NCBI GenBank assembly: GCA_965661575.1
Contig: CBFIEJ010000001.1
Location: forward strand, 42,712 to 106,711
Source of the DNA: UA16 sp965661575
GTDB taxonomy: Bacteria; Bacteroidota; Bacteroidia; Flavobacteriales_D; Sanyastnellaceae
DNA: 64,000 bases
Direction: 5' to 3'
Below the pieces are notes generated by a model. That model was not told the DNA's origin. It made no database searches and saw only the letters and a list, made by a program, of their open reading frames with translations. The position numbers and the translations under genes are program-made. Below are positions 15,886-24,507 of this stretch, piece after piece. Numbering within the stretch: the stretch's first letter is position 1; the number at the start of each line of letters is the position of its first letter.

Positions 15886-15910
15886 CAGCATGATTTGAGC
15901 CCCGCTGTCC

Positions 15911-15918
15911 TAAATTCG
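15911..15918 (+). promoter_or_regulatory. -7 element of SDR gene (TTCG variant, leaderless type)
   Basis: TAAATTCG, four bases (CCGC) before ATG 15923. Confidence 0.5.
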
Positions 15919-15922
15919 CCGC

Positions 15923-16726
15923 ATGTCAAATGAATTCAAGGAATGGATGCCACTCGATCTCTCGGGTAAAACCGCCGTGGTATGTGGATCAACACAGGGA
16001 ATTGGCTGGGCAGCAGCATCACACCTCGCAGGTCTCGGTGCCAAAATTGTTTTGCTCTCCCGAAACGCAGAAAGCCTTAAAACATCACTTTCCAAATTGC
16101 CAGGCAACGCCAACCATGCAATCGCAGTGGCTGATTTTAGCAACCCCAGTGAGGTGCGCGATACCATCCGAGGGATCGTTGAAAAAGAAACCATTCACAT
16201 CCTCGTCAACAACACAGGTGGACCCGCAGGCGGACCCATTGTCAACGCAGAAATTGACGCCTTCCGAACCACATTCGAACAGCACCTCGTCTGCAATCAA
16301 ATTTTGGCTCAAGCCGTTCTCCCCGGCATGAAAAGTGCAGGCTACGGCAGAATCATCAATGTCATCAGCACGAGTGTAAAACAACCTCTTCCCAACTTAG
16401 GCGTGAGTAACACCATCCGAGGCGCTGTAGCCAGTTGGGCCAAAACTTGGGCAAATGAAGTCGGCGTTTATGGCATTACCGTGAACAATGTTCTGCCTGG
16501 AGCCACCAACACGGCAAGGCTCGACCAGATCATCGAAAATAAATCAGCCAAAACAAGCACCCCGGCAGACGAAATTCGACAGCAAATGGCGAATGCGGTG
16601 CCTATGAAACGCACAGGAAACCCGGAAGAAGTGGGGCGAGCTATCGCCTTTTTAGCCTCACCTTCAGCGAGTTACATCTCCGGTGTGAATTTACCTGTGG
16701 ATGGAGGCCGAACTTCTTCCTTGTGA
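15923..16726 (+). CDS. Atypical short-chain dehydrogenase/reductase lacking the catalytic Tyr-Lys pair
   Basis: A 267-residue Rossmann protein of the SDR superfamily. The cofactor loop CGSTQGIG is at residues 21-28, LVNNTGGP at about 94-101, and the family C-terminus is present (NPEEVGRAIAFLASPSASYISGVNLPVDGG). The active-site YxxxK is replaced by Ser162-Asn-Thr-Ile-Arg166 (GVSNTIRGAV), although the upstream serine (INVIST) remains. This matches a known ketoacyl-ACP-reductase-like SDR subgroup with an imperfect catalytic tetrad. Its substrate, and whether it is a standard reductase at all, are unknown. It is preceded by a leaderless-type promoter and divergent from mce. Confidence 0.85.
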   Translation: MSNEFKEWMPLDLSGKTAVVCGSTQGIGWAAASHLAGLGAKIVLLSRNAESLKTSLSKLPGNANHAIAVADFSNPSEVRDTIRGIVEKETIHILVNNTGGPAGGPIVNAEIDAFRTTFEQHLVCNQILAQAVLPGMKSAGYGRIINVISTSVKQPLPNLGVSNTIRGAVASWAKTWANEVGVYGITVNNVLPGATNTARLDQIIENKSAKTSTPADEIRQQMANAVPMKRTGNPEEVGRAIAFLASPSASYISGVNLPVDGGRTSSL

Positions 16727-16728
16727 AT

Positions 16729-16736
16729 TAAATTTG
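16729..16736 (+). promoter_or_regulatory. -7 element of gdhA
   Basis: TAAATTTG, 26 bases before ATG 16763, immediately after the SDR stop codon. Confidence 0.55.
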
Positions 16737-16762
16737 CACCACTAACGTTAATAAACACGTTG

Positions 16763-18118
16763 ATGACCCACTCTATCCACGAGCAGGTGCAGCACTTCAT
16801 GAATGAAGTCACCGCTCAAAATCCGCACGAACCTGAGTTCATTCAAGCGGTCCAAGAAGTTGCCGAAACTGTCATTCCTTTCATTTCCAATCATCCAAAA
16901 TACGCCAAGGAACAAATCCTGAAGCGCATGGTGGAACCTGAACGTGTCATCATGTTCCGGGTGCCTTGGACGGACGATGATGGGAACGTTCAAGTAAATC
17001 GAGGGTACAGAGTTGAATTCAACTCCGCAATTGGTCCTTACAAAGGCGGCTTGCGCTTCCACCCAACTGTCAACCTCAGTGTTTTGAAATTCTTGGGATT
17101 CGAACAGGTATTCAAAAACAGTTTGACCACGCTTCCAATGGGCGGTGGAAAAGGCGGTGCCGATTTCAACCCCAAAGGAAAATCTGATCGTGAAGTGATG
17201 CAGTTTTGCCAAAGCTTCATGACCGAGTTGTCCCGACACATTGGGCCAAACACCGACGTACCAGCTGGGGACATTGGTGTCGGAGGCCGAGAAATCGGTT
17301 ACATGTTTGGACAATACAAACGCCTGAGAAACGAATTCACCGGTGTGTTGACAGGCAAAGGCCGCAACTGGGGTGGGTCGTTGATCCGCCCAGAAGCTAC
17401 TGGATACGGTGCTGTGTACTTTGCCGCCGAAATGCTCAACACCAAGGGGCAAGACTTTGCCGGCAAAGAAGTTGTTATTTCAGGATCTGGTAACGTCGCG
17501 CAATACGCTGCGGAAAAGGTGATCCAGATGGGTGGAAAAGTACTCACCATGTCGGACTCAGGAGGATTCGTCCACGATCCCAATGGCATTGACCAGAATA
17601 AACTGGCCTGGATCATGGATTTGAAAAATGGTCGCCGCGGGCGAATTTCAGAATACACCGATGCACACCCCGGTTCAACATACCACGCGGGAGGTCGGCC
17701 TTGGAGCATCAGCTGCGACGCAGCCTTTCCATGTGCTACACAGAATGAACTGGAAGCTTCGGACGCTGCCAATCTCATCTCCAATGGCTGCATGGTCGTA
17801 GCTGAAGGAGCAAATATGCCGAGCACGCCCGAAGCGATTGAAGCATTTCAAGCAGCCAAGGTGCTCTTCGCACCGGGCAAGGCGTCAAACGCTGGTGGTG
17901 TGGCAACAAGCGGACTTGAAATGTCCCAAAACAGCCTGCGTTTGTCTTGGTCTCGCGAAGAAGTAGATCAGCGATTGCTGGCCATCATGAAAGACATTCA
18001 TTCACAGTGCGTTGCATTTGGAAAAGACGAGAATGGCTATGTGGATTATGTCAAAGGGGCAAACATCGCCGGTTTTGTGAAAGTCGCGGACGCGATGATC
18101 GATCAGGGCATCGTCTAA
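16763..18118 (+). CDS. gdhA: NADP-type glutamate dehydrogenase
   Basis: Hexameric enzyme making glutamate from 2-oxoglutarate and ammonia. At 451 residues it is the ~450-residue class usually NADPH-specific and assimilatory. Visible: the substrate loop KGGLRFHP, the catalytic-lysine motif MGGGKGGADFNPKGKSD, GGREIGYMFGQYK, and the coenzyme fold SGSGNVAQYAAEKV. ATG 16763 is chosen over a TTG one codon upstream. A TAAATTTG box gives a leader of roughly 20 bases. It stands alone between the SDR and the small redox pair. Confidence 0.95.
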   Translation: MTHSIHEQVQHFMNEVTAQNPHEPEFIQAVQEVAETVIPFISNHPKYAKEQILKRMVEPERVIMFRVPWTDDDGNVQVNRGYRVEFNSAIGPYKGGLRFHPTVNLSVLKFLGFEQVFKNSLTTLPMGGGKGGADFNPKGKSDREVMQFCQSFMTELSRHIGPNTDVPAGDIGVGGREIGYMFGQYKRLRNEFTGVLTGKGRNWGGSLIRPEATGYGAVYFAAEMLNTKGQDFAGKEVVISGSGNVAQYAAEKVIQMGGKVLTMSDSGGFVHDPNGIDQNKLAWIMDLKNGRRGRISEYTDAHPGSTYHAGGRPWSISCDAAFPCATQNELEASDAANLISNGCMVVAEGANMPSTPEAIEAFQAAKVLFAPGKASNAGGVATSGLEMSQNSLRLSWSREEVDQRLLAIMKDIHSQCVAFGKDENGYVDYVKGANIAGFVKVADAMIDQGIV

Positions 18119-18136
18119 ACGAAATCCAGAACGGGT

Positions 18137-18144
18137 TATCTTTG
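18137..18144 (+). promoter_or_regulatory. -7 element of the small redox pair (leaderless type)
   Basis: TATCTTTG, four bases (GAGC) before ATG 18149. Confidence 0.65.
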
Positions 18145-18148
18145 GAGC

Positions 18149-18601
18149 ATGATTACCGGATTCCAACACCTGCACAGCGCTATGCGCTGGGTCGTGCTCG
18201 CCCTCATCGTCGTCACCATTTTGAAAGCTTGGTCCGCCAAGCGCAACGGAAGTAGCTTTTCAGCTGGCCAAGCGAAATTGGGTCTTTTCTCCATGATCAG
18301 CCTCCATGTGCAACTGCTTTTGGGTCTCGCTCTTTACTTTATGAAAGGCTGGGCTTCCTTACTCGGCTCGCCTGGAGTGATGTCATCAACGGTTATGCGG
18401 TTTTTCACGGTCGAGCATCTCGTTGGAATGTTGATTGCCATCTTATTCGGCACCTTAGGGCACAGCTTGGTCAAACGAGCGGACACCGATGAGTTGAAAA
18501 ACAACCGTCAATTCCGGTATTTCCTCATCGCTCTTGTGATCATCATTGCAAGCATTCCATGGCCCGTGCGCCCCGGTTTCGAGGCTTACGGTTGGTTCTG
18601 A
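18149..18601 (+). CDS. Small four-helix His-containing membrane protein (cytochrome-b-like)
   Basis: A 150-residue inner-membrane protein with four hydrophobic segments (about 12-28, 45-65, 86-106, 122-138). Histidines lie at membrane borders: His7 and His9, His53, His90 (VEHLVGM) and His105 (GTLGHSL). Similar short Bacteroidota proteins are labelled 'cytochrome B' in databases. The paired histidines are compatible with heme b binding, but no canonical motif proves it. It is followed after 19 bases by a c-type cytochrome lipoprotein and then hflX. Electron transfer between the two is inferred. Confidence 0.65.
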   Translation: MITGFQHLHSAMRWVVLALIVVTILKAWSAKRNGSSFSAGQAKLGLFSMISLHVQLLLGLALYFMKGWASLLGSPGVMSSTVMRFFTVEHLVGMLIAILFGTLGHSLVKRADTDELKNNRQFRYFLIALVIIIASIPWPVRPGFEAYGWF

Positions 18602-18620
18602 TTTGGTTGAACAGAATACC

Positions 18621-18959
18621 TTGAGCCGCCACTCACTGCTCCTTGGCTTTTTGCCATTTTTATTGCTAGTCCAATGCGGTCCGGGCAAAGGTCCCGCTGA
18701 ATCGAGTTCCCCATCCAGCCCGCAGCCATCAATTGCCTCCATCAAGCGAGCGTACACAATGAAATGTTCGCTTTGCCATGGCAACGATGGCAAACTGATG
18801 GCTTCGAAGGCTCCCGACCTCAGTGTTTCCAAAATGAGTCTCGAAGAACGCATTGCGCTCATCACCTATGGAAAGGGAACCATGCCTCCGCAAAAAGACA
18901 TCCTCGACGCCGCCACCATTCGTGGCGTTGCTGCATACATCGAAGAATTCAGGGATTAA
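18621..18959 (+). CDS. Cytochrome c lipoprotein
   Basis: A 112-residue lipoprotein with a basic N-terminus, hydrophobic core LLLGFLPFLLL and lipobox LVQC (Cys19). A Ser/Pro-rich linker precedes a mono-heme cytochrome c domain with CSLCH (CxxCH), GNDGKLMAS and a candidate distal Met in KGTMPPQ. No ATG is available in this frame. TTG 18621 gives an ideal lipoprotein signal peptide; TTG 18603 would add six residues. It would be anchored to a membrane facing the periplasm. It lies directly after the His-rich membrane protein and 7 bases before hflX. Confidence 0.8.
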   Translation: MSRHSLLLGFLPFLLLVQCGPGKGPAESSSPSSPQPSIASIKRAYTMKCSLCHGNDGKLMASKAPDLSVSKMSLEERIALITYGKGTMPPQKDILDAATIRGVAAYIEEFRD

Positions 18960-18966
18960 CGCGACC

Positions 18967-20148
18967 ATGTTAGACAAAAAGAAATCGCACTCCACGGCTC
19001 AGGAACCCGAAACATGCATCCTCATCGGATTGGTCACGGGACGAGCGTCACGGGACACCGTTGATGAACACCTCGAGGAGTTAGCTTTTTTAGCCACCAC
19101 CGCTGAGGCTACGACACTCAGAACCTTCATCCAAGGGCTCGATCGCCCAGATACCCGAACGTTTGTGGGCAGCGGTAAGCTCCAAGAAATCAAGGAATTC
19201 GTAGAGGAGAGAGACGTGGATATGCTCATCTTTGACGACGAATTGAGTCCGACTCAACTGAGAAACATCGAACGCGAAATTCCGGAACGGAAAATTCTCG
19301 ATCGCCCAAATTTAATCCTCGACATCTTTGCCCAACGCGCCCGTACAGCCCACGCGAAGACCCAAGTAGAGCTGGCACAGTATCAATACCTTCTGCCTCG
19401 CCTCACCAACATGTGGACACACTTGCAAAAGCAGAAAGGTGGCATCGGCATGAAGGGTCCAGGAGAGAAGGAAATTGAAACCGATCGTCGAATCATCCGT
19501 GACCGCATTTCCCATCTCAAGAAAGAGTTAAAATCAATCGACAAGCAGATGGCCACTCAACGAGGCAATCGCGGTGCGTTGGTTCGTGTCGCATTGGTTG
19601 GGTACACCAATGCAGGTAAGAGTACTTTGATGACCTCGATGTCCAAAAGCAAGGTCTTTGCGGAGAATAAATTATTCGCCACGCTGGACACCACAGTGCG
19701 AAAAGTAGTCCTGCAAAACCTGCCATTCCTGCTCAGTGATACTGTCGGATTCATTCGGAAACTGCCTCATCAACTGATCGAAAGTTTCAAATCAACATTG
19801 GACGAAACACGCGAAAGCGATCTGCTTCTGCATGTCATCGATGTGAGCCATCCGCAATTCGAAGAACACCTCACCATCGTAGAGAGCACATTGGCAGAAA
19901 TCGGAAGCGACGACAAACCATCCATGATTGTCTTCAATAAAATCGATTGCTTGGAAGAAGAGCCTTTCGGTCCCACCCGAGAAGATCAAATCGCTGGATT
20001 GCGTGAACGCTTTGAGCGAGTGGACCGGGAGGCCGTCTTCATCTCAGCGGTCCAAAGGGTGGGACTGGAAGAATTGCGGACCAAAGTGTTTGAAGCGGTA
20101 AAAGAAATCCACGTTAAAAGGTACCCTTATCACAACTTTCTTTACTGA
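18967..20148 (+). CDS. hflX: Ribosome-associated GTPase HflX
   Basis: HflX splits or rescues stalled 70S ribosomes, especially after stress. The 393-residue protein has the HflX N-terminal domain (LIGLVTGRA, FVGSGKLQEI), the linker helix with the hallmark GIGMKGPGEKEIETDRR, and a G domain with G1 GYTNAGKST, G3 DTVGFIRKLPH and G4 NKID. ATG 18967 is chosen because upstream codons lie inside the cytochrome c gene. Spacing of 7 bases implies cotranscription with the redox pair. Confidence 0.95.
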   Translation: MLDKKKSHSTAQEPETCILIGLVTGRASRDTVDEHLEELAFLATTAEATTLRTFIQGLDRPDTRTFVGSGKLQEIKEFVEERDVDMLIFDDELSPTQLRNIEREIPERKILDRPNLILDIFAQRARTAHAKTQVELAQYQYLLPRLTNMWTHLQKQKGGIGMKGPGEKEIETDRRIIRDRISHLKKELKSIDKQMATQRGNRGALVRVALVGYTNAGKSTLMTSMSKSKVFAENKLFATLDTTVRKVVLQNLPFLLSDTVGFIRKLPHQLIESFKSTLDETRESDLLLHVIDVSHPQFEEHLTIVESTLAEIGSDDKPSMIVFNKIDCLEEEPFGPTREDQIAGLRERFERVDREAVFISAVQRVGLEELRTKVFEAVKEIHVKRYPYHNFLY

Positions 20149-20185
20149 TTGGCCTCAAGCGGTGGCGGAGTTGCTCTGACTTTGC

Positions 20186-20193
20186 GACCTTTG
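20186..20193 (+). promoter_or_regulatory. -7 element of rbfA (leaderless type)
   Basis: GACCTTTG (T1 replaced by G), four bases (CACT) before ATG 20198. Confidence 0.5.
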
Positions 20194-20197
20194 CACT

Positions 20198-20536
20198 ATG
20201 GCAGCGATCCGACAAGAAAAAGTAGCCGAACTGATTCGGCGTGATTTGAGTGTTTTGTTCCAGCAAAATAGCAGCTCCTGGTTTGCCGGAATGTTCATTT
20301 CAGTGACCCAAGTGCGCATGTCTCCCGATCTGGGTCTGGCCAAGGTGTATCTCAGTTTTATGGCCGTACCTGATAAGAAAATAGCCCTCGAAGCCGTCAA
20401 ACAGGAGGCGTGGCGCGTACGCAAAGCCCTCAGCGATAAAATCGGAAAGCAAGTCCGCGTCATTCCTGAATTGAATTTCTACCTGGATGACAGCATTGAC
20501 TATTATGAGTCCATCAACAATGCTCTGAAAAAATAA
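20198..20536 (+). CDS. rbfA: 30S ribosome-binding factor A
   Basis: RbfA assists maturation of the 16S rRNA 5' end on the 30S subunit. The 112-residue KH-type protein begins with RQEKVAELIRRDLSVLF and has ISVTQVRMSPDLGLAKVYLSF and the terminal RVIPELNFYLDDSIDY, which contains the family's P-x-L-x-F-x-x-D-x-S signature. A LolC/E-like permease starts 7 bases after the stop, a pairing common in Bacteroidota. Confidence 0.95.
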   Translation: MAAIRQEKVAELIRRDLSVLFQQNSSSWFAGMFISVTQVRMSPDLGLAKVYLSFMAVPDKKIALEAVKQEAWRVRKALSDKIGKQVRVIPELNFYLDDSIDYYESINNALKK

Positions 20537-20543
20537 CGCCGAC

Positions 20544-21788
20544 GTGAAACTTCCACTTCGTCTCGCTTGGCGCTATGCATGGGCAAGTCGTTCCAAAAGC
20601 CTGACCCACCTGATATCAGGTATTTCAATGTTCGTTATTGCTGCCGTAACAGCGGCAATGATTGCGATTCTGAGTGCATTCAACGGAATTGAAGAAGTCG
20701 TTTCTGATTTGTTTGGCACGCTCGATGCGCCCGTGGCTATCGTCCCCATAACGGGAACTGATCTTCCCAACGAAGTCGGAGCGTGGGTTGAACAATCATT
20801 TGGAGCTCAATCCAAAACACCATTGATCGAATTTGTTGCCCCTGTCATTGAAGGAGAAGCCATCGTGTCCTGGGCGGGGAACCAACCTCATGTATGCGCT
20901 GTTTTAGCCTTTGATTCCCTCTTTCTCAACATCGCCCCCATCACCTCAGCGGTCCGCTCGGGGACCTGGAATCCAGCATGGAGCCAGTCACCCGCCTGCT
21001 TGGTCGTGGGGCTTGGCGTCAAAAACATCCTTGGATTGAACTCCATACATGACGAAAGTCAGCGGGCGTCACTTTTGCTCCGAGCCCCAATTCCAGGCAA
21101 AAAGCTGGCACGGCATAAAGAAAAGGCCTTTCAAGCCGAGCGTGCGTTTGTGTGCGACGTCTTCTCCATCAATGCCGAAATTGACCGCAAGTACATCTTG
21201 GGGCCCATTGATTTTGCAAGGACTTTGTTTTCAAAAGATTCGACGGTCTCCCGATACGAATTAGGGTTGGCGACCGGTGTTTCAGAAGATGAGGCCGCAC
21301 ATGCGATTAGAACACGTATAGCTGCTGAAAATCTCGATTGGCAGGTGCGCACACGATCGGAAAAAAACAAGCTCATCACACAAACAAATCGCGCCGAAAA
21401 ATGGGCCACGTTTGTCATCTTAAGTTTCATTCTTGTCGTGGCTGCTTTCAATGTCATGGCTTCATTGACGATGATGTTATTGGATAAGCGACAAGACATG
21501 GAAGTCCTCAATGCACTCGGACTCACAGGATGGAAGCTCGAACAAGTTTTTGCGCTTCAAGGAGTGCTGATCAACACCGTTGGAGGTGTCGTCGGCGCTG
21601 TTGTCGGCACTCTTTTGGTGTTGGGCCAGCAAACGTTCGGATGGGTCAAGCTGCAAGGGTCTGTCATTCCATCGTATCCCGTTGCCCTTGAAATGTTCGA
21701 TGTGGTTGGCACGTTGACCGTTGTCGTGATCATCGGTGGAATCGGATCCGGATGGATGGTGCGCAACCTCGTGCACCGTTTCGTTTGA
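20544..21788 (+). CDS. LolC/LolE-family ABC transporter permease
   Basis: A 414-residue inner-membrane permease of the FtsX/MacB type: one N-terminal membrane segment (about residues 20-45), a periplasmic domain of about 230 residues, then three C-terminal segments (FVILSFILVVAAFNVMASLTM, residues about 290-400). LDKRQDMEVLNALGLTGWKLEQVFALQG is characteristic of lipoprotein-releasing LolC/E permeases, which pass lipoproteins from the inner membrane to LolA. The start is GTG (20544), 7 bases after rbfA. The LolD ATPase gene is not in the window. Confidence 0.85.
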   Translation: MKLPLRLAWRYAWASRSKSLTHLISGISMFVIAAVTAAMIAILSAFNGIEEVVSDLFGTLDAPVAIVPITGTDLPNEVGAWVEQSFGAQSKTPLIEFVAPVIEGEAIVSWAGNQPHVCAVLAFDSLFLNIAPITSAVRSGTWNPAWSQSPACLVVGLGVKNILGLNSIHDESQRASLLLRAPIPGKKLARHKEKAFQAERAFVCDVFSINAEIDRKYILGPIDFARTLFSKDSTVSRYELGLATGVSEDEAAHAIRTRIAAENLDWQVRTRSEKNKLITQTNRAEKWATFVILSFILVVAAFNVMASLTMMLLDKRQDMEVLNALGLTGWKLEQVFALQGVLINTVGGVVGAVVGTLLVLGQQTFGWVKLQGSVIPSYPVALEMFDVVGTLTVVVIIGGIGSGWMVRNLVHRFV

Positions 21789-21834
21789 TTGGTCCGCCGC
21801 ATCGAACACCCCATCAATTTGGGCTGATCGAGCT

Positions 21835-22824
21835 CTAAATCGCTTTCTCAAATGGCATGGTGGCCAAAGCATCGAGTTTATCTCGAATAGCGTCGACATC
21901 ATCAAGCGTCACCAGGTCCAGCCGATGCGATTTAAAGTCGCGCAGTCCTTTGAAATAGTTGGCGTAATGACGGCGCATCTCGACGATGCCAAGCCGTTCG
22001 CCTTTCCACTCAACACCCTTTTCAAAATGCTCCCGTGCAACTGCAACCCGTTCCTGCATGCCAGGGGCTTCGAGCACCTCCCCCGTCGCCATGAAATGTT
22101 TTATTTCTCGGAAAACCCAAGGTGCTCCGATGCTCGCCCGACCAATCATAATTCCGTCAATCCCATAACGGTTTTTATACTCCACTGCCTTTTGAGGGGA
22201 GTTGATATCACCGTTTCCGAAGACTGGAATGTGCATCCGTGAATTGTTCTTTACCTCGGAGATTAAACTCCAGTCAGCCTCGCCTTTATACATCTGAGCG
22301 CGGGTGCGCCCATGAATGCTGATGGCCTTGATGCCAACATCTTGCAGCCGCTCCGCGACTTCAACGATGAATTTGGATTGATCGTCCCAACCGAGCCTTG
22401 TTTTGACCGTAACCGGCAGCGACGTACTGTTGACGATTTCCTTGGTCATCTCCACCATCTTTGGAATGTCCTGCAGAATGCCAGCTCCGGCCCCCTTGCA
22501 AGCCACTTTTTTAACAGGACAGCCGTAATTGATGTCGATGATATCCGGTTGCGCTTGCTCAGTAATCGCTGTAGCCTGTCGCATCGACTCGATCTCACTT
22601 CCAAAGATCTGAATCCCTACTGGACGCTCATATTCGAAAATATCCAACTTCGCCCGACTCTTGGCGGCATCGCGAATCAACCCTTCCGAACTGATGAATT
22701 CAGTGTACATCAAATCGGCTCCGTACTTTTTGCAAAGCGCGCGAAACGGCGGATCACTCACATCCTCCATCGGTGCGAGCAACAGAGGGAATTCTGCGAT
22801 ATCAATGTCAGCAATCCGTACCAT
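21835..22824 (-). CDS. dusB: tRNA-dihydrouridine synthase (DusB-type)
   Basis: FMN enzyme reducing uridines to dihydrouridine in tRNA D-loops. The 329-residue protein has LLAPMEDVSDPPFR at the N-terminus, the catalytic cysteine in INYGCPVKKV, the VTVKTRLGWDD segment, SIHGRTRAQMYKG (active-site His) and the phosphate-binding FGNGDI and MIGRASIGAPW. Flavobacteria usually hold a single Dus enzyme of this type. It converges with the LolC/E-like gene (46-base gap, no clear terminator) and is divergent from the CPBP gene. Confidence 0.93.
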   Translation of the reverse strand: MVRIADIDIAEFPLLLAPMEDVSDPPFRALCKKYGADLMYTEFISSEGLIRDAAKSRAKLDIFEYERPVGIQIFGSEIESMRQATAITEQAQPDIIDINYGCPVKKVACKGAGAGILQDIPKMVEMTKEIVNSTSLPVTVKTRLGWDDQSKFIVEVAERLQDVGIKAISIHGRTRAQMYKGEADWSLISEVKNNSRMHIPVFGNGDINSPQKAVEYKNRYGIDGIMIGRASIGAPWVFREIKHFMATGEVLEAPGMQERVAVAREHFEKGVEWKGERLGIVEMRRHYANYFKGLRDFKSHRLDLVTLDDVDAIRDKLDALATMPFEKAI

Positions 22825-22899
22825 TTTCTATTTCAAGTAGACATTTCCATTCAATCCCCGAACTTGCGGATTGGAAACCTTCGAATGCAAAATTAAGCC

Positions 22900-23826
22900 A
22901 TGATCCGAACCGCCTTTCAAACGATGCACCCTTTTGGGCAATTGATTTTCTTTTTTTGCATGGTGCTTGTGGGAATGGCCTTGGCCTCCGGAGGTGGTTT
23001 TGCCGCGCTCGCCGCACTACAAGGTCATTCTGTGGACCAGGCAATGGCCTTCGCCAATGACGCCTCGTCCGATGAAGGAAAAATCTACAACCTCATCATC
23101 AACGGCGTGAATCAATTGCTCTCTTTTGGGCTGATGGCTTGGTTCGCACAGAAATTATTCGCTGGACGAACATTTCTCAACCTCTCCTTTCCCAAATCAG
23201 GATGGTGGCTGTGTGCCTTTGCCCTCGCCTGGGCCGTGCAACCGCTCATTGATCTGACTTTTCGTCTCAACGGCTTGCTCCTCGATTTTCTACCTGATGC
23301 CTTGGTTGAGTCCATCAACCATTATGAGGCAGTGGCTGCGGAAGTGACAGCCTCGCTCCTGACCTTCGACGCCACCTGGCAATTCCCAGCGACCTTGATC
23401 ACAGTGGCTCTGCTCCCCGCAATCTGCGAAGAATTCGCCTTTCGCGGAATCATCCAACCGCTCACTGCACGTTGGACCAACAACATCCACGCCGGTGTCT
23501 GGATGGGTGCGTTTCTATTCAGTGCAATTCACCTGCAGTTCCAAGGGTTCTTGCCTCGAATGATCATCGGAGCAGGACTCGGATACCTTGTGGTATTCAG
23601 CGGCAGCTTGTGGCCCGCCATCGCCGCACACTTCTTCAACAACGCAGGCGCAATCGTAATGGCGGCCATTTATGGAGAAGCATTCATTCAAGAAGAAATG
23701 AACGCCAGTCGCGCCTGGGAACTCGGCGATTATGGCTTTGCCATTGTGGCATTGGCGATCGGAATTTTCGGAATCCGCTGGATTCGCAGACATTCTCAAT
23801 GGCCCGAAAAACACCCCATGTGCTAA
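22900..23826 (+). CDS. CPBP-family intramembrane glutamic protease
   Basis: A 308-residue polytopic membrane protein with about eight hydrophobic segments. It carries the CPBP/Abi (CaaX-protease-like) motifs: EEFAFRG (the EExxFRG catalytic motif), FSAIHLQFQGF and HFFNNAGA. Members cleave membrane proteins or prenylated/bacteriocin-related substrates; the substrate here is unknown. Met9 is an alternative start. The stop TAA directly abuts the ispD stop on the other strand (TAATTA), leaving no room for a terminator. Confidence 0.88.
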   Translation: MIRTAFQTMHPFGQLIFFFCMVLVGMALASGGGFAALAALQGHSVDQAMAFANDASSDEGKIYNLIINGVNQLLSFGLMAWFAQKLFAGRTFLNLSFPKSGWWLCAFALAWAVQPLIDLTFRLNGLLLDFLPDALVESINHYEAVAAEVTASLLTFDATWQFPATLITVALLPAICEEFAFRGIIQPLTARWTNNIHAGVWMGAFLFSAIHLQFQGFLPRMIIGAGLGYLVVFSGSLWPAIAAHFFNNAGAIVMAAIYGEAFIQEEMNASRAWELGDYGFAIVALAIGIFGIRWIRRHSQWPEKHPMC

Positions 23827-24507
23827 TTAATCCTGCGTGAATCCTTCGACAAAAGCACGGGCGATCAGTAAATCTTCCGGAGTGGTGATTTTGATGTTTT
23901 GATGATCTCCTTTCACCAAGTGAATGGGATGGCCCGCGTATTCAAACACGCTAGCATCATCCGTAAATTCTTCCCGATAACCTGAACCATACGCCGCTTT
24001 TAGCATTTGAACATCAAAGCATTGAGGGGTTTGTACCGCGCGCAGCCCATCTCGTGTAACCGCATGTGATCCAGCACCGTGGACTTCGCGAATGCTGTCC
24101 TTCACAGGCACCACAGGGACGGCAGATCCAGAAGCACGAGCTGTTTCGTAACAATCGCGAATGGTTGCTGCTGCAACGAAGGGACGCACAGCATCGTGAA
24201 TGCCCACCACCCCTGAATCAGGCAACGAATCGAGTCCATTGAGCACTGAATGCCAGCGTTCGACTCCCCCGGGGACCACCTGATTAACTCCAGCAGGCCC
24301 GTGCGTCTTCTCCAATTCATGAAATTCCTGCACCAAGCTCTTGTGCAAGACCAGCACCACTTCCAAATCATCACCCAGCGCATCCCGAAAGCGCTGAAGG
24401 GTCCACCACATAAGCGGTCGACCCTTCAACAATATGAATTGCTTTGCAACCGGTTGTTGCATGCGCGTGCCCGTTCCACCGGCCACAAGAATCAGGTGTT
24501 GCTTCAC
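23827..24507 (-). CDS. ispD: 2-C-methyl-D-erythritol 4-phosphate cytidylyltransferase
   Basis: IspD adds CMP to MEP in the non-mevalonate isoprenoid pathway. The 226-residue protein starts LILVAGGTGTRMQQPVAKQF, where the Gly-rich CTP loop and lysine are conserved, and has HDAVRPFV, VPVVPVKDSIRE, TPQCFD and TDDASVFEYAG. The start codon is GTG (24507) within a GTGA overlap with the sodA stop. It is the last gene of the dCMP deaminase-ctpA-sodA-ispD operon. The polyprenyl synthase at 45.4 kb uses products of this pathway. Confidence 0.95.
   Translation of the reverse strand: MKQHLILVAGGTGTRMQQPVAKQFILLKGRPLMWWTLQRFRDALGDDLEVVLVLHKSLVQEFHELEKTHGPAGVNQVVPGGVERWHSVLNGLDSLPDSGVVGIHDAVRPFVAAATIRDCYETARASGSAVPVVPVKDSIREVHGAGSHAVTRDGLRAVQTPQCFDVQMLKAAYGSGYREEFTDDASVFEYAGHPIHLVKGDHQNIKITTPEDLLIARAFVEGFTQD

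Noticed and set aside
16748..17452. 234-codon open frame antisense to gdhA
   Set aside because: Shadow frame in a highly conserved coding region.
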